From NCBI RefSeq assembly GCF_024282095.1, contig NZ_JAMWZS010000005.1:1-64000 (forward strand): a DNA stretch of 64,000 nt. The letters run 5' to 3'. Numbering within the stretch: the first letter of the stretch is position 1; each line of letters begins with the position of its first letter. A program made the position numbers and the translations under genes. The stretch is from Nitrosomonas sp. (GTDB lineage Bacteria > Pseudomonadota > Gammaproteobacteria > Burkholderiales > Nitrosomonadaceae). Of the stretch, positions 28,991 through 38,829 are shown in pieces. The notes below the pieces were generated by a model. The model worked only from the letters and a program-made list of their open reading frames with translations. It ran no database searches and was not told the DNA's origin.

Positions 28991-30349
28991 TTGAATAATG
29001 CTACAGCTCGTTTTTCTCATAGTGGTATCTATTTTATAAGTTTTTTTATCGTTTTCTTTTCGATACCGACAATGAGTGCCGGTATCGCAGTAATGGAGCA
29101 GAGTGTTAAAGAACTGGGACAGGCATTTTCCGGCGCTCCGACCAACATTACTGACGGCAGCATGGTGTTTTTTAATCCCGGTGCGATGAGCCAGGTTCGG
29201 GGCAGATTAGCCTCGATGGCAGGCTATGTTGTCGCACCGTCTGCAACCTTTCACAACAGCGCTTCACAGTTGAGTCCGGCACTTGGCGGCGCGCCGCTCA
29301 GGGGAAATGAAGGGGGTGATGCAGCGAATCTGGTATTTGTTCCCAATATTTATTATGTCCAGGAATTGACCAAGCGGGTGGCATTCGGCTTTGGAATTAA
29401 TACGCCTGTTGGTATGCGAAACAGCTATGACTCTGGCTGGAAAGGGCGCTATCAAGCGCTTGACTCGGAAATTGCAGTGCTGAACTTTAATCCATCCCTA
29501 TCCCTGAAAGTAACAGAGAAGCTTTCACTGGGCGCCGGTTTTAATGTGCAGTACCTGCGAACCAGATTAACCAATGCCGTTGATTTCGGATCCATTTGCC
29601 TGCAAGCTTTGGGGCCGGCGCCTTGTGCCGGTCAGGGGTTGCTACCGCAAGCAGCGGATGGACATGCCTCACTCAAAGGCGATAGTGTAGGGTTTGGTTA
29701 TAACTTTGGCGCTTTTTATGCGTTGAATCAAGATACGCATTTGGGTGTGAGTTATCGTTTTAGAGTTGCGCATGACGTGCATAGCAATGCAAATTTCTCT
29801 GTACCCGATAGTGCCGCAGTATTAACACAGGGCGACCGTTTTGTTGATACGCATGCGCGCACCTCGGTCACACTGCCCGATAATGTATTGTTTGGTTTTT
29901 CTCATCGCCTCAATCCGCGCTGGGCAATTTCTGCAGATGCTTTGTGGACACATTGGAGTCTGGTGCGCGAACTCAGAACGGATTTTTTATCGGCGCAACG
30001 CGATGACGTGGTGGATATGAAATGGCAGGATACATGGCGCTATGCCTTTGGTATCAATTATCTGTCCGAAGGCAATAAATGGATGCTGAGAACCGGATTT
30101 GCATACGACCAGACACCGGTTCCGAATGCGCAGCACAGATCGCCAAGAATCCCTGACAGCAGTCGCTACTGGTTAACAGCAGGTGTGACGTATGCAGTGC
30201 TGAAAAATGTCAATATACACGCTGCTTATGCACACTTGTTTATGGACGATGCCACGATTAACCGGCGCGGAGCAACCGCAGACCTTCTTGCCGGGCAATA
30301 TTCCGAACAAGTCAATATCGGCGGTCTGCAGATGGATTGGCGTTTCTGA
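28991..30349 (+). CDS. FadL/TodX-family outer-membrane transporter
   Basis: A 452-residue outer-membrane beta-barrel for hydrophobic compounds such as long-chain fatty acids or aromatics. A signal peptide (about 1-31, ending TMSA) precedes the family plug, GIAVMEQSVKELGQAFSGAP and the NPGAM motif. Typical barrel strands follow (TPVGMRNSYDSGWKGRYQA, LNFNPSLSLKVTEKLSLGAG), and the protein ends with a terminal aromatic (WRF). The start is TTG at 28991; a GGGGAG site lies 12 bases upstream. The gene next downstream, ftsH-like, follows after 127 bp. Confidence 0.9.
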   Translation: MNNATARFSHSGIYFISFFIVFFSIPTMSAGIAVMEQSVKELGQAFSGAPTNITDGSMVFFNPGAMSQVRGRLASMAGYVVAPSATFHNSASQLSPALGGAPLRGNEGGDAANLVFVPNIYYVQELTKRVAFGFGINTPVGMRNSYDSGWKGRYQALDSEIAVLNFNPSLSLKVTEKLSLGAGFNVQYLRTRLTNAVDFGSICLQALGPAPCAGQGLLPQAADGHASLKGDSVGFGYNFGAFYALNQDTHLGVSYRFRVAHDVHSNANFSVPDSAAVLTQGDRFVDTHARTSVTLPDNVLFGFSHRLNPRWAISADALWTHWSLVRELRTDFLSAQRDDVVDMKWQDTWRYAFGINYLSEGNKWMLRTGFAYDQTPVPNAQHRSPRIPDSSRYWLTAGVTYAVLKNVNIHAAYAHLFMDDATINRRGATADLLAGQYSEQVNIGGLQMDWRF

Positions 30350-30476
30350 TTTGAGTGTCGATACATCACATCAATCAATGGATTGCTGAAAATTATCACT
30401 GATTGAGGTATCTTATTGTGCCAAGGGATTCTGGCATGACAGGAAATATGATCACCGATAAAAATTGAGGCAATCC

Positions 30477-32297
30477 ATGGATAAAAAAGCACAAGTCAAC
30501 TTCTGGTTTATCATTGTGGCGGTACTGAGTTTGCTGTTGATACAGAATTTATATACGCAATACACTCAGATTAAGCCTATTCCGTACAGTCAATTTCAAC
30601 ATTTCCTGGAACAGGGACGTGTTGCCGAAATCGCAATTACGCAAAATCAGATCTATGGCACGCTCAAGGAACAGCATGCAGACGGATTTAAGGATTTTGT
30701 GACTACGCGCGTAGAGCCTGGGTTGGCTGAGATACTGGACAAACACAACGTGGTTTATACCGGAGTTGTGCAAAGCACTTGGTTGCGCGATTTACTTTCT
30801 TGGATTGTACCCACGGCCATTTTTATCGGTATTTGGTTTTTTATTATGCGGCGTATGGGCGGCAATATGAGCAGTGGATTGATGTCGATCGGTAAGAGCC
30901 GCGCCAAAGTGTTCGTGGAGAAGGAAACCAAAGTAACCTTTAATGATGTGGCGGGTGTTGATGAAGCCAAGGAAGAATTGGTTGAAATCATCAATTTTTT
31001 GAAAAATCCTGTTGATTATGGCCGTTTGGGCGGTCGCGCACCCAAAGGGATTTTGCTGGTAGGGCCGCCAGGTACCGGTAAAACATTACTGGCACGCGCC
31101 GTGGCAGGTGAAGCGGGAGTGCCGTTCTTTTCCATTTCCGGTTCGGAATTTGTCGAAATGTTTGTCGGTGTGGGGGCAGCCAGGGTGCGTGATTTGTTCG
31201 AGCAAGCGCGGCAAATGGCACCAGCCATTATTTTTATCGATGAATTGGATGCGCTGGGTCGTGCGCGCGGTGCCTACGGATTGGGCGGAGGGCATGATGA
31301 GAAAGAGCAAACACTGAATCAATTGCTGGCCGAATTGGACGGTTTCGATTCCAGCAGCGGAATTGTGTTACTGGCCGCGACCAATCGTCCGGAAATTCTT
31401 GATCCGGCGTTATTGCGCGCCGGACGGTTTGATCGGCAAGTGCTGGTGGATCGACCCGATAAAATCGGGCGTGAGCAAATCCTCGTGGTGCATGCAAAAA
31501 AGGTGAAGTTGCATACTGATGTGAAAATCGAGCAAATTGCGGCTTTGACGCCCGGATTTACCGGTGCGGATCTGGCAAACCTTATCAATGAAGCCACACT
31601 GCTGGCCACGAGACGCGGTGCTAACAATGTGGCCATGGAAGATTTCAATAATGCCATCGAACGTATTGTCGCGGGATTGGAGAAACGCAATCGTCTATTG
31701 AATCCTGATGAACGGCGCGTAGTGGCATTCCATGAACTGGGCCACGCCATGGTGGCATTGGCACTGCCGCGCACTGACGAAGTGCACAAGATATCGATTA
31801 TTCCGCGCGGCATCGGCGCATTGGGTTATACCATTCAACGTCCGACGGAAGATCGCTATCTGATGACGCGTGTGGAATTGCAAAATAAAATGGCGGTGTT
31901 GCTGGGTGGGCGTGCCGCCGAGCAAATCGTGTTCAGCGAAGTATCCACAGGGGCTGCGGATGACCTGGTGCGCGCTACCGATATTGCCCGAGCCATGGTG
32001 CTGCGCTACGGCATGAGTGAAACTTTGGGCAATGTGGCTTATGATCGGGAACAATCGGTGTTTCTACAAACGAATATTCCGATGCCGCAGAATCGTAATT
32101 ACAGCGAAGAAACCGCCAACAAGATTGATATTGCCGTACGTGAACTGGTCGATCAGGCACTGGAGCGCGCAATCAATATTTTGCAAACCAATCGAAACTT
32201 GCTGAATCAGACTGCGGAAGAATTATTGCAGCATGAAACACTGAATCAACCTGAGATATATAAACTAAAGCAGGCGATTGCTTCGAATGCGTTTTAA
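30477..32297 (+). CDS. FtsH-like ATP-dependent zinc metalloprotease
   Basis: A membrane-bound AAA+ protease of 606 residues. Two helices (about 10-26 and 104-122) flank a periplasmic part, followed by the AAA domain: Walker A GPPGTGKT (196-203), Walker [11 protein letters not shown], second-region motif [20 protein letters not shown]. The C-terminal peptidase carries the zinc motif HELGH (residues 419-423), where most FtsH have HEAGH. Its second half is typical but it lacks the long polar tail of the main FtsH. The ATG at 30477 follows TTGAGG; an in-frame TTG lies 12 bases further upstream. It is probably an accessory FtsH in addition to a main copy elsewhere (inference). Confidence 0.9.
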   Translation: MDKKAQVNFWFIIVAVLSLLLIQNLYTQYTQIKPIPYSQFQHFLEQGRVAEIAITQNQIYGTLKEQHADGFKDFVTTRVEPGLAEILDKHNVVYTGVVQSTWLRDLLSWIVPTAIFIGIWFFIMRRMGGNMSSGLMSIGKSRAKVFVEKETKVTFNDVAGVDEAKEELVEIINFLKNPVDYGRLGGRAPKGILLVGPPGTGKTLLARAVAGEAGVPFFSISGSEFVEMFVGVGAARVRDLFEQARQMAPAIIFIDELDALGRARGAYGLGGGHDEKEQTLNQLLAELDGFDSSSGIVLLAATNRPEILDPALLRAGRFDRQVLVDRPDKIGREQILVVHAKKVKLHTDVKIEQIAALTPGFTGADLANLINEATLLATRRGANNVAMEDFNNAIERIVAGLEKRNRLLNPDERRVVAFHELGHAMVALALPRTDEVHKISIIPRGIGALGYTIQRPTEDRYLMTRVELQNKMAVLLGGRAAEQIVFSEVSTGAADDLVRATDIARAMVLRYGMSETLGNVAYDREQSVFLQTNIPMPQNRNYSEETANKIDIAVRELVDQALERAINILQTNRNLLNQTAEELLQHETLNQPEIYKLKQAIASNAF

Positions 32298-32298
32298 C

Positions 32299-32314
32299 GA
32301 CCTGTTAACAGGTC
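32299..32314. terminator. Palindrome between convergent genes
   Basis: GACCTGTTAACAGGTC is a perfect 16-base palindrome placed exactly between the stops of the ftsH-like gene (32297) and the lipid kinase gene (32313). It may act as a weak bidirectional terminator, though there is no clear loop and no T run. Confidence 0.35.
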
Positions 32315-33317
32315 AGTTATTGGCAACCTGAAGTGCATCGCTATGCAGATAAGGTGGAATCAATACGCGAATGGGTCTTGGGCTGATGCAGAACGCAACG
32401 GTGCTTTCCGCCTCGATATCGCGATTGCGGAAATAATCGCCATCCACTTGCAGCGGGTAAGATTGCTGATGCAGGGTACATGCAATATGTTTTCCTGAAA
32501 AATACTGCATGGGCAGATTTGCGGGTTTGTGTTGCAGGATTTTCATGGCTTTGATCAACTCATGCTGATGCCGTGCTCCCGGTAGGAAACCCAAAACAAG
32601 CTCGTTTTTTGATGGATCAGCAGTTGGCACGAGTTGCAAATTTCTGGCATACGCTGAATTGTTGGCCACTATGATATATCCGGACCCATGATCAATGACT
32701 TGTTTTCCATCAACGCTGACCGATACCGTCGGATGATGCAAGGCGCATAACGCTTTCAGTCCATGCCAGATATAAATCGAATCATTCAACGGTCCTTTCC
32801 GTTTACCGATATTCTTGACCGTCAGCGAATCCAGACCCATGGATGCCATATGAAAGAAAGGCTTTTCCCCTTGGATGCCTTGACCGCTGATTAAGCCATA
32901 GAATTGCTGCAGGCATGTTCCTGCATCAATGGCCCGAAGCAAGTCATCGGCGCTGGTACTCATTTCATAGGAACGTGCAAATAATGATTCATTGCCACCC
33001 GGGATGGCATAAATCGGCGTGCCCGTTTGGTTGATGGCATCCAGCAATTTTCTGATGGTGCCGTCTCCGCCGACTACCACGACAAGATCACTGGCTGCGA
33101 TATCGTCTGTAATGCGCGTGTAACCTTTCATCTTTTTTTCAGAGGTGCGCACGGTAACGACTTTTCCTTGCAAAGCCAATGCCATTTCCAGCTTGCAGGC
33201 GAGTGTTTCGGTATTGCCTGCACTGGATATCGGGTTATAGATAATCAGGATTTTCTGTGGTGACGGTATTTTGATGATCAGCTGATCGGGTTGAAATAGG
33301 GAATTATTTTTCATCAA
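32313..33317 (-). CDS. Diacylglycerol kinase-family lipid kinase
   Basis: A 334-residue soluble kinase of the DAGK/sphingosine-kinase family. The ATP-binding motif GGDGT is at residues 83-87 (VVVGGDGTIRKLLDAI), followed by IYAIPGGNESLFARS, and the C-terminal beta-domain carries conserved residues (IIVANNSAYARNLQLVPTAD). Such enzymes phosphorylate diacylglycerol or related lipids. It is the third gene after the patatin gene on this strand, with a glycosyltransferase gene between them, so all are likely parts of one lipid-metabolism unit. Confidence 0.85.
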   Translation of the reverse strand: MMKNNSLFQPDQLIIKIPSPQKILIIYNPISSAGNTETLACKLEMALALQGKVVTVRTSEKKMKGYTRITDDIAASDLVVVVGGDGTIRKLLDAINQTGTPIYAIPGGNESLFARSYEMSTSADDLLRAIDAGTCLQQFYGLISGQGIQGEKPFFHMASMGLDSLTVKNIGKRKGPLNDSIYIWHGLKALCALHHPTVSVSVDGKQVIDHGSGYIIVANNSAYARNLQLVPTADPSKNELVLGFLPGARHQHELIKAMKILQHKPANLPMQYFSGKHIACTLHQQSYPLQVDGDYFRNRDIEAESTVAFCISPRPIRVLIPPYLHSDALQVANN

Positions 33318-33331
33318 AGTCTAATATTCAG

Positions 33332-34375
33332 TTAAGCACATGCAACGGGTGATACGGTTACCCCAGACCAAATCTGCTGGTACCATGATCGATCAATCGG
33401 CGGCATGCCATCCTTGATCCATTGCACCAGATACCGGGCGGTATTCGGATAAGTGACGCGAACGGCTTGGGTTGCATAGAGCCATTGCTCAATCAGTGCA
33501 GCATCCATGACGTGCATCATGCGTCCGTAACCTAACGTTTGCAGCGCCAGTGCATTGGATACCTGCTCCATCTGTGCATGTACCGGTTTTACCAGGATTT
33601 TCTTGCCCAGTTGTAACGATTCGCTGGCCAGTTCAAAGCCGGCGTTGCAAATGATGCCCGCACAATCCGCCAAATCGCTTTGAAAGCCTTCCAGCGATAG
33701 CGGCTTGCAGTGAATGTGTTCGTGCGCGGAGGGGATGACCTCAGGGGAGTAGTTGAAAAATTCGAATGCTTTGAAGGGCGCCAAAATTGCCATCACACGA
33801 TGCTGATCTTCAAACGGCAGGTAGACGACGATTTTATTTTTTTGTGTCCGCTGTTGCGCGATGGGTGTTTCAATCACCGGTGGCAGAATGGGCTGATCAA
33901 AATGATGCCAATGCAAACCGATGCCGGTACTCACCGGCGCAAAATTGCTCATGACAGCTTCAGACAACGGATCATTACCCGCGCGCGGGATGTCGTATTG
34001 AAACGCATATTGATGGCTGATGCCGATAGTTTTCTTGTTTTGCCGGCGTGCCGCCCAAGCGGTTACCGGTTCGTAATCGCAAATAACCAGATCGTAGCTA
34101 CTCAAATCCAATTGTTTGATGTCTCTCAGGAAATGTAGCGGTTTGGATTGAAATACTGTTTTCAAGTGATTGATTTTGCCGTTCTGAGTACTGAAAGTCA
34201 GGCCTTGGCGCCATTGATAACCGTTAAAAACATGCATGTCGAAAAACTTATCCTGCGGCCTGCCGCTAAACTGATAAGTCACTTCAAAATTCGCAGCTTG
34301 TAATTCCCTGGCCATAATCCGGCCGCGCGTGATATGACCGTTACCTGTTCCCTGAATACCATAAAATATTTTCAT
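33332..34375 (-). CDS. Glycosyltransferase (MJ1255-like, GT-B fold)
   Basis: A 347-residue protein with a GT-B-type sugar-transferase pattern: MKIFYGIQGTGNGHITRGRI at the start (GxGHxxR), DLVICDYEPVTAWAARR, and a C-terminal donor-site motif ICNAGFELASESLQLGKKIL. This resembles the family typified by MJ1255, related to MurG-like enzymes. The ATG at 34375 (after a GGGAAG site) is preferred over an in-frame TTG at 34393. It follows the phospholipase gene and precedes the lipid kinase gene with a 14-bp gap. Substrate unknown; a glycolipid product is plausible from the neighbours (inference). Confidence 0.8.
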   Translation of the reverse strand: MKIFYGIQGTGNGHITRGRIMARELQAANFEVTYQFSGRPQDKFFDMHVFNGYQWRQGLTFSTQNGKINHLKTVFQSKPLHFLRDIKQLDLSSYDLVICDYEPVTAWAARRQNKKTIGISHQYAFQYDIPRAGNDPLSEAVMSNFAPVSTGIGLHWHHFDQPILPPVIETPIAQQRTQKNKIVVYLPFEDQHRVMAILAPFKAFEFFNYSPEVIPSAHEHIHCKPLSLEGFQSDLADCAGIICNAGFELASESLQLGKKILVKPVHAQMEQVSNALALQTLGYGRMMHVMDAALIEQWLYATQAVRVTYPNTARYLVQWIKDGMPPIDRSWYQQIWSGVTVSPVACA

Positions 34376-34642
34376 ATTAGTGTGACTTCCCAACGGATTG
34401 GCGTGGCATTGAATGCGAACCTGAATCAGCCAGTGTATTAATATTCTTTGGTGGCATCATCATGGTCATATTCAACGAGACCAACAAAGTTTAGCGATCT
34501 GCGATGACAAAAAAATGACGGTTTTTTGGCGTTTATGTGACAGTTTGATGGATATTGGATTATTGAATCGACACCTAGAGTGACAGTCATCCGGTGGTTC
34601 ATGAGTGACATGTTGCAGTGAATCAACGACGCTTCTGGTCAG

Positions 34643-35557
34643 TTAACTGTTTTGCATCCATTGATGGATTTGTTGGCGCTGATCGGCGTACCATAATTTG
34701 CCGACATCTAATGCTTTTTGCTGCATGACCGCGTTATTGGCGGAATCCATACTGTCCGGCATATCGAAGTTTTTCAGACAATGATTGATATACAACAAGC
34801 GATTGCCCAGCATTTCCCCGGTCATTCTGACATTTGCCATCATCTTCTCTCTGAGAATGATGGACGCGATTCCTTTCGCCGACCATTGTAATCCGCCATA
34901 GCCGCACGCCTTGGCGCCGTTCACTGCAAAGCTGCGCCAGCCTGAGCCGATGGAGAGCACTTTGATTTCGCAGGCATGCCAATATTGCTTGGCATGGAGA
35001 TAGCTGCTGAGCCCGGGGTTATTCATGCCGACACCGCCATCGATGCGCCAGTCGCCATCCGCCATTTGCACGGGCGGGTAAAACGATGGTGCCGCTGTAC
35101 AGGCATCGGCGATTTCGCTTAACAGGAAATCCGGCTGGTTGTCATTGGTGAAAACTTCCAGTTGATCCTGATTGAGGTTGAAACAGGGAATCAATATGCG
35201 CTTGCTGAGCGATGACAGCCTCAAGCTTCCCAGTTCTTTTTGTAACGCCAAACGCTTCGAAGTGCCTTGATACTTTGGGCGGATTTGCAGTTTATTGAAT
35301 AACCGATTTACCCAATGTTCTGCCATTATTTTTTCCAGCAATTTTTCTTGCTCGACTAATCGGATGATTGCTGTTGCACTCATGCCGCGTCCCATGATCA
35401 GGCAGGTAATCAATCCCCCTGATGAGGAACCGGCCATCATGTCAAATAGATCGTAGGTTGAGGTGCCGGTGTCTTGTTCCAAACAAGCCAATACGCTCAA
35501 TTGAATCAGCAAATGACTGCCGCCGCCGTCCAGACTGAGGACATGCTTAACTTGCAA
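34643..35557 (-). CDS. Patatin-like phospholipase
   Basis: A 304-residue lipid acyl hydrolase. All core motifs are present: oxyanion loop DGGG (Asp10-Gly13), nucleophile elbow GSSSG with Ser45, and catalytic Asp in DGG (Asp173). The patatin dyad is therefore intact and an active enzyme is likely. It has no signal or membrane segment, so it acts on the cytoplasmic side. It sits in a minus-strand group with an LpxH-like phosphatase upstream and glycosyltransferase and lipid kinase genes downstream. I see no partner that would make it an anti-phage effector. Confidence 0.87.
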   Translation of the reverse strand: MQVKHVLSLDGGGSHLLIQLSVLACLEQDTGTSTYDLFDMMAGSSSGGLITCLIMGRGMSATAIIRLVEQEKLLEKIMAEHWVNRLFNKLQIRPKYQGTSKRLALQKELGSLRLSSLSKRILIPCFNLNQDQLEVFTNDNQPDFLLSEIADACTAAPSFYPPVQMADGDWRIDGGVGMNNPGLSSYLHAKQYWHACEIKVLSIGSGWRSFAVNGAKACGYGGLQWSAKGIASIILREKMMANVRMTGEMLGNRLLYINHCLKNFDMPDSMDSANNAVMQQKALDVGKLWYADQRQQIHQWMQNS

Positions 35558-35644
35558 TGCGCATCTCCGATATCATCCAGTGCCTCCAATATCATCCTGA
35601 GTGATACAGTTTGCAGCGGTTTGGAAGCTTGTCATGTTGCGGGC

Positions 35645-36454
35645 TTACGCAGCTTTTTTACTGGCCAGCAATTCTTCCTGCACATAGTTTTTGTGTTGCT
35701 CAAACCGCTCGGACCAGAAAACCAGTTCCAATGATCCATCGTTATGTTCCAGCAATGTGGAGCAACTTTCCACCCAATCACCGTCATTGCAATACAGTAT
35801 CGAGTTGATTTCTCTCAATTCAGCGTGGTGGATGTGACCGCAAACTACGCCATCGACGCCACGATCTTTTGCCAGATGCGCCAATGCATCCTCAAAACTG
35901 CTGATGTAGCTGACTGCGTTTTTTACCCGCAATTTTAGATAGGCTGCGAGCGACCAATAAGAAAACCCGAAGTATTTGCGTAAACCGTTGATGTAGTGAT
36001 TCAGATCCAGCAACGTATCGTAGGCGACATTGCCGAGTTTTGCGAGCCAGCGGCTATTTTTGACGATGACATCAAATTCATCGCCATGCATGATCAACAG
36101 CTTTTTACCTTCGGCTGTAGTGTGTACATAATCCTGGTGAATTTCCACATTACCGAAAACGTGACCAACGCAGTCCCGCATACCTTCATCATGATTACCC
36201 GGTATATAAATGACTTTGGTGCCATGTTTGGCTTTGCCTAAAATGGACCGGACCACATTGGTATGCGCTTGCGGCCAATAAGGACTCTTTTTGATACTCC
36301 AGAAATCGACGATATCGCCGACCAGGAAAAGGTAATCGGTTTCAACCGAATGCAGAAAATGCAGCAGCGCTTCCGCTTGGCAACCGCGGAACCCGAGATG
36401 CACATCGGAAATCCAAACACTTCTTACTTTGATAGGGGCTTTATTTTTTAACAT
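35645..36454 (-). CDS. Metallophosphatase, LpxH-like
   Basis: A 269-residue calcineurin-like phosphoesterase with all metal-site motifs: ISDVHLG (Asp17, His19), LVGDIVDFW (Asp47), PGNHDEG (Asn87, His88), LLIMHGDEFD, and VVCGHIHHAEL. This is the UDP-2,3-diacylglucosamine hydrolase-related family. It may cleave UDP-diacylglucosamine in lipid A synthesis or another phospho-compound, so no symbol is given. It is the first gene of the minus-strand lipid group (36454 down to 32313), although about 90 bp and 270 bp gaps leave promoters possible. The peptidase gene at 36663 is divergent. Confidence 0.85.
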   Translation of the reverse strand: MLKNKAPIKVRSVWISDVHLGFRGCQAEALLHFLHSVETDYLFLVGDIVDFWSIKKSPYWPQAHTNVVRSILGKAKHGTKVIYIPGNHDEGMRDCVGHVFGNVEIHQDYVHTTAEGKKLLIMHGDEFDVIVKNSRWLAKLGNVAYDTLLDLNHYINGLRKYFGFSYWSLAAYLKLRVKNAVSYISSFEDALAHLAKDRGVDGVVCGHIHHAELREINSILYCNDGDWVESCSTLLEHNDGSLELVFWSERFEQHKNYVQEELLASKKAA

Positions 36455-36662
36455 ACATGCCTTTTTAAGTGGATAAGTGACGGTTCCACAGCATAAAGTG
36501 TGTTTGTTAAGCTTCCTTGAAGTATTTGTTAAATATTCATGAAATCTTTGTGAAAAAAGCTTGGGGAGTGATTTTTGCTATGAATCTTTGATGCCGATCA
36601 GCGGATTCAAGTAAGATTTGTTTTCGACAACATCTTAACCGGCGACACTACACCCGAACATA

Positions 36663-37691
36663 ATGCATAGCACACCCACTTTGAAACAGGCATTACCCGA
36701 GCTGCAGCAAATTGAAGCCATTATTCAGCAGGACAACGCCGTGCATTTACATACTAGGGTGCTATGCCGCGTAGCTTGTGGTGATAGTGAATTGCCGGTG
36801 TATGTGCTGACACTCGGCAATAGTGCGCAAGATATTCCGTGTGTGACGTATGTCGCCGGTATCCATGGGTTGGAGCGTATTGGCACGCAAGTGGTCATTG
36901 CATTTCTTGAGGGCCTGCTGGAGCGTTTGAAGTGGGATCGGGTTCTGGCTGAAATGCTGCAGCGGGTAAGAATTAACATCCTGCCCATCGTCAATCCAGT
37001 TGGGATGTTGAATAACACTCGCGCAAACGGGCAAGGCGTCGATCTGATGCGCAATGCGCCGGTGGACAGTCACGAAAAAACCATTCTACTGGCCGGCGGG
37101 CACCGCATTTCATCCCGATTGCCGTGGTACCGCGGCAAAGCGGATGAGTCCATGCAACCGGAAGCGCAGGCGTTGTGCGATTTTATTGCGCAAGAAGTTT
37201 TACCTGCGCCGTTCAGCCTGGTTCTGGATTGTCATTCCGGTTTCGGTTTTCGCAACCAAATCTGGTTTCCTTATGCCAGAAGCCGGCTTGAGCCGATCAA
37301 ACATTTAAAGGAAGTGTGTAATCTGCGCAATCTCTTCATGCAAACCTATCCGCATCAGGATTATCTGTTTGAACCGCAATCGCAGCATTATCTGGTGCAT
37401 GGCGATCTATGGGATTTTCTGTATCTGAAATCGCTGCAGAACGATAACGTTTTTCTGCCATTGACACTGGAAATGGGGTCGTGGCGATGGATACGCAAGA
37501 ATCCGCTGCAGTTACGCCGATTGTCGGGGCTATATCACCCGATCAAGCTGCATCGACTCAATCGGGTGTTGAGAAGCCACTTAATTCTGATGGAATTTTT
37601 GTTGCATGCAACGTTATCGTATCAAAACTGGATTAATGACAGTGATGCGCTGGAATTGGAGCAACAAGCGCGGGTGCTCTGGTATTCATGA
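36663..37691 (+). CDS. M14-family zinc carboxypeptidase-like protein
   Basis: A 342-residue metallopeptidase-like protein with the M14 zinc ligands: His68 and Glu71 in GIHGLERIG and a later His in VLDCHSGFGFRNQ. It also has the substrate-site stretch NPVGMLNNTRANGQGVDLMRN and a probable catalytic Glu in LPLTLEMGSWRW. It fits the succinylglutamate desuccinylase/DUF2817-like branch, not classical digestive carboxypeptidases. Its stop overlaps the start of the alpha/beta hydrolase gene by four bases, so the two are coupled. Substrate not predictable. Confidence 0.8.
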   Translation: MHSTPTLKQALPELQQIEAIIQQDNAVHLHTRVLCRVACGDSELPVYVLTLGNSAQDIPCVTYVAGIHGLERIGTQVVIAFLEGLLERLKWDRVLAEMLQRVRINILPIVNPVGMLNNTRANGQGVDLMRNAPVDSHEKTILLAGGHRISSRLPWYRGKADESMQPEAQALCDFIAQEVLPAPFSLVLDCHSGFGFRNQIWFPYARSRLEPIKHLKEVCNLRNLFMQTYPHQDYLFEPQSQHYLVHGDLWDFLYLKSLQNDNVFLPLTLEMGSWRWIRKNPLQLRRLSGLYHPIKLHRLNRVLRSHLILMEFLLHATLSYQNWINDSDALELEQQARVLWYS

Positions 37692-38434
37692 TGCAACGTG
37701 AACATTTTGTGCTGATCCGCGGATTATTGCGTGAAGCCCGGCACTGGGGGGAATTTACCGGCAATCTGCAGCAACAATTTTCCGATGCCGTGATCAGTAC
37801 ACCGGATATCCGAGGCAATGGCCGGTTGCATCAGCTCACCAGCCCAAAAACCATCGCGGGAATGACCGAAGCACTGCGCCAGCAAATCGACACAACCCAA
37901 CCGCTCAGATTGATCGCACTCTCGATGGGCGGAATGATCGCGATGGATTGGATGACGCGCTATCCCCATGAAGTGGCAACAGTTGTTTTAATCAACACCA
38001 GCGCGAGACCGCTATCGCCGTTTTACCATCGCTTGCGCTGGACGATCTATCCTCAAGTGCTCAAGATGATTACCCATTCTGCTGCACAAAGGGAAGCGGA
38101 TATTCTGAATCTGACTTCAAACCGCCATCAGCACGACAGTAAATTGCTGGGGTCCTGGCAGCAGTGGCGGCAGCAAAATCCGGTGTCAACGGCCAGCGCC
38201 AGGAATCAATTTCTGGCAGCGCTAAAATTTTCCATCGCAGCCAAGCCGCAACAGCCCATACTCGTTGTGACCAGCCAAGCGGATCGTCTGGTGGATTACC
38301 GTTGCAGCCTGAAACTGGCACAAACCTGGCAAACCGGCTATGTGCAGCATGAGTCGGCGGGGCATGATTTGCCGCTGGATGAGCCGGAATGGTTGGCTGA
38401 AATCATCAGGAAGTGGGTTGATCAGAAAATTTAA
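37688..38434 (+). CDS. Alpha/beta hydrolase
   Basis: A 248-residue serine hydrolase. The nucleophile elbow is ALSMGG (Ser within), the acid is probably in VVTSQADRLVDY, and the histidine in ESAGHDLPLDEPEW. The oxyanion region is RGLLREARHW. The form is that of an esterase or lipase-type lid-containing enzyme. It overlaps the M14 peptidase gene, suggesting they act in the same process. No signal peptide. Substrate unknown. Confidence 0.8.
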   Translation: MMQREHFVLIRGLLREARHWGEFTGNLQQQFSDAVISTPDIRGNGRLHQLTSPKTIAGMTEALRQQIDTTQPLRLIALSMGGMIAMDWMTRYPHEVATVVLINTSARPLSPFYHRLRWTIYPQVLKMITHSAAQREADILNLTSNRHQHDSKLLGSWQQWRQQNPVSTASARNQFLAALKFSIAAKPQQPILVVTSQADRLVDYRCSLKLAQTWQTGYVQHESAGHDLPLDEPEWLAEIIRKWVDQKI

Positions 38435-38441
38435 TTTAAAT

Positions 38442-38654
38442 TTAGACGGTTATTTCAGCATATGGAACAATACTTGTTGGCTGCGGTACAGGCAAACCAT
38501 CTTCAATCATACCTTCGATATGCAGTTCAATCGCGTCACGAATTTCCTGTTCTGCTTCCTCAATGGTAGCGCCGGTTGCTATGCAACCAGGCAAATCGGG
38601 CACATAGGCTGAGTAGTTATTTTCCGCTTTTTCGACAACGATTGCGTAATGCAT
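38442..38654 (-). CDS. hicB: HicB-family antitoxin
   Basis: A 70-residue protein with the HicB fold: MHYAIVVEKAENNYSAYVPDLPGCIATGATIEEAEQEI shows the YVPDLPGC strand typical of the family. In intact modules HicB binds and silences the RNA-cutting toxin HicA and also represses the operon; the short form here lacks a clear C-terminal DNA-binding helix. The gene starts four bases after the stop of the broken hicA remnant, with an AAGGAG site. With the toxin damaged it is an orphan antitoxin (inference). Confidence 0.85.
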   Translation of the reverse strand: MHYAIVVEKAENNYSAYVPDLPGCIATGATIEEAEQEIRDAIELHIEGMIEDGLPVPQPTSIVPYAEITV

Positions 38655-38657
38655 GAT

Positions 38658-38762
38658 TTACTCCTTCAGTTTCGCTTGCTTGAATTGTCGATGACTGCCT
38701 CGTGTTGTGACAAGATACCAGCCATCTCGTTTCAGCATGCTCAAAATTTCATTTACTTTCAT
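38658..38762 (-). pseudogene. hicA: hicA toxin gene with internal deletion
   Basis: The minus-strand ATG at 38762 opens a 34-residue frame reading MKVNEILSMLKRDGW, then YLVTTRGSHRQFKQAKLKE, then TAA. The N-terminal half is a typical HicA (double-stranded RNA-binding-like fold with the key GSHRQF histidine). The C-terminal KQAKLKE is the usual HicA end. The roughly 25 residues between them (the KPGxxTVPxHxxxxxxxGTxxSIL part) are missing. The deletion keeps frame, so a short product may be made but should not be an active toxin. Confidence 0.75.
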
Positions 38763-38829
38763 GAAAATAGGATAACAGATTGCAATAGCTTTTCCACAAT
38801 GCCCAATGTTCGATAGTTATAAGATGCCG

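Noticed and set aside
34643-35557. Patatin gene as an anti-phage (CBASS) effector
   Set aside because: No cyclase, sensor or accessory gene is nearby; the neighbours are lipid and envelope enzymes.
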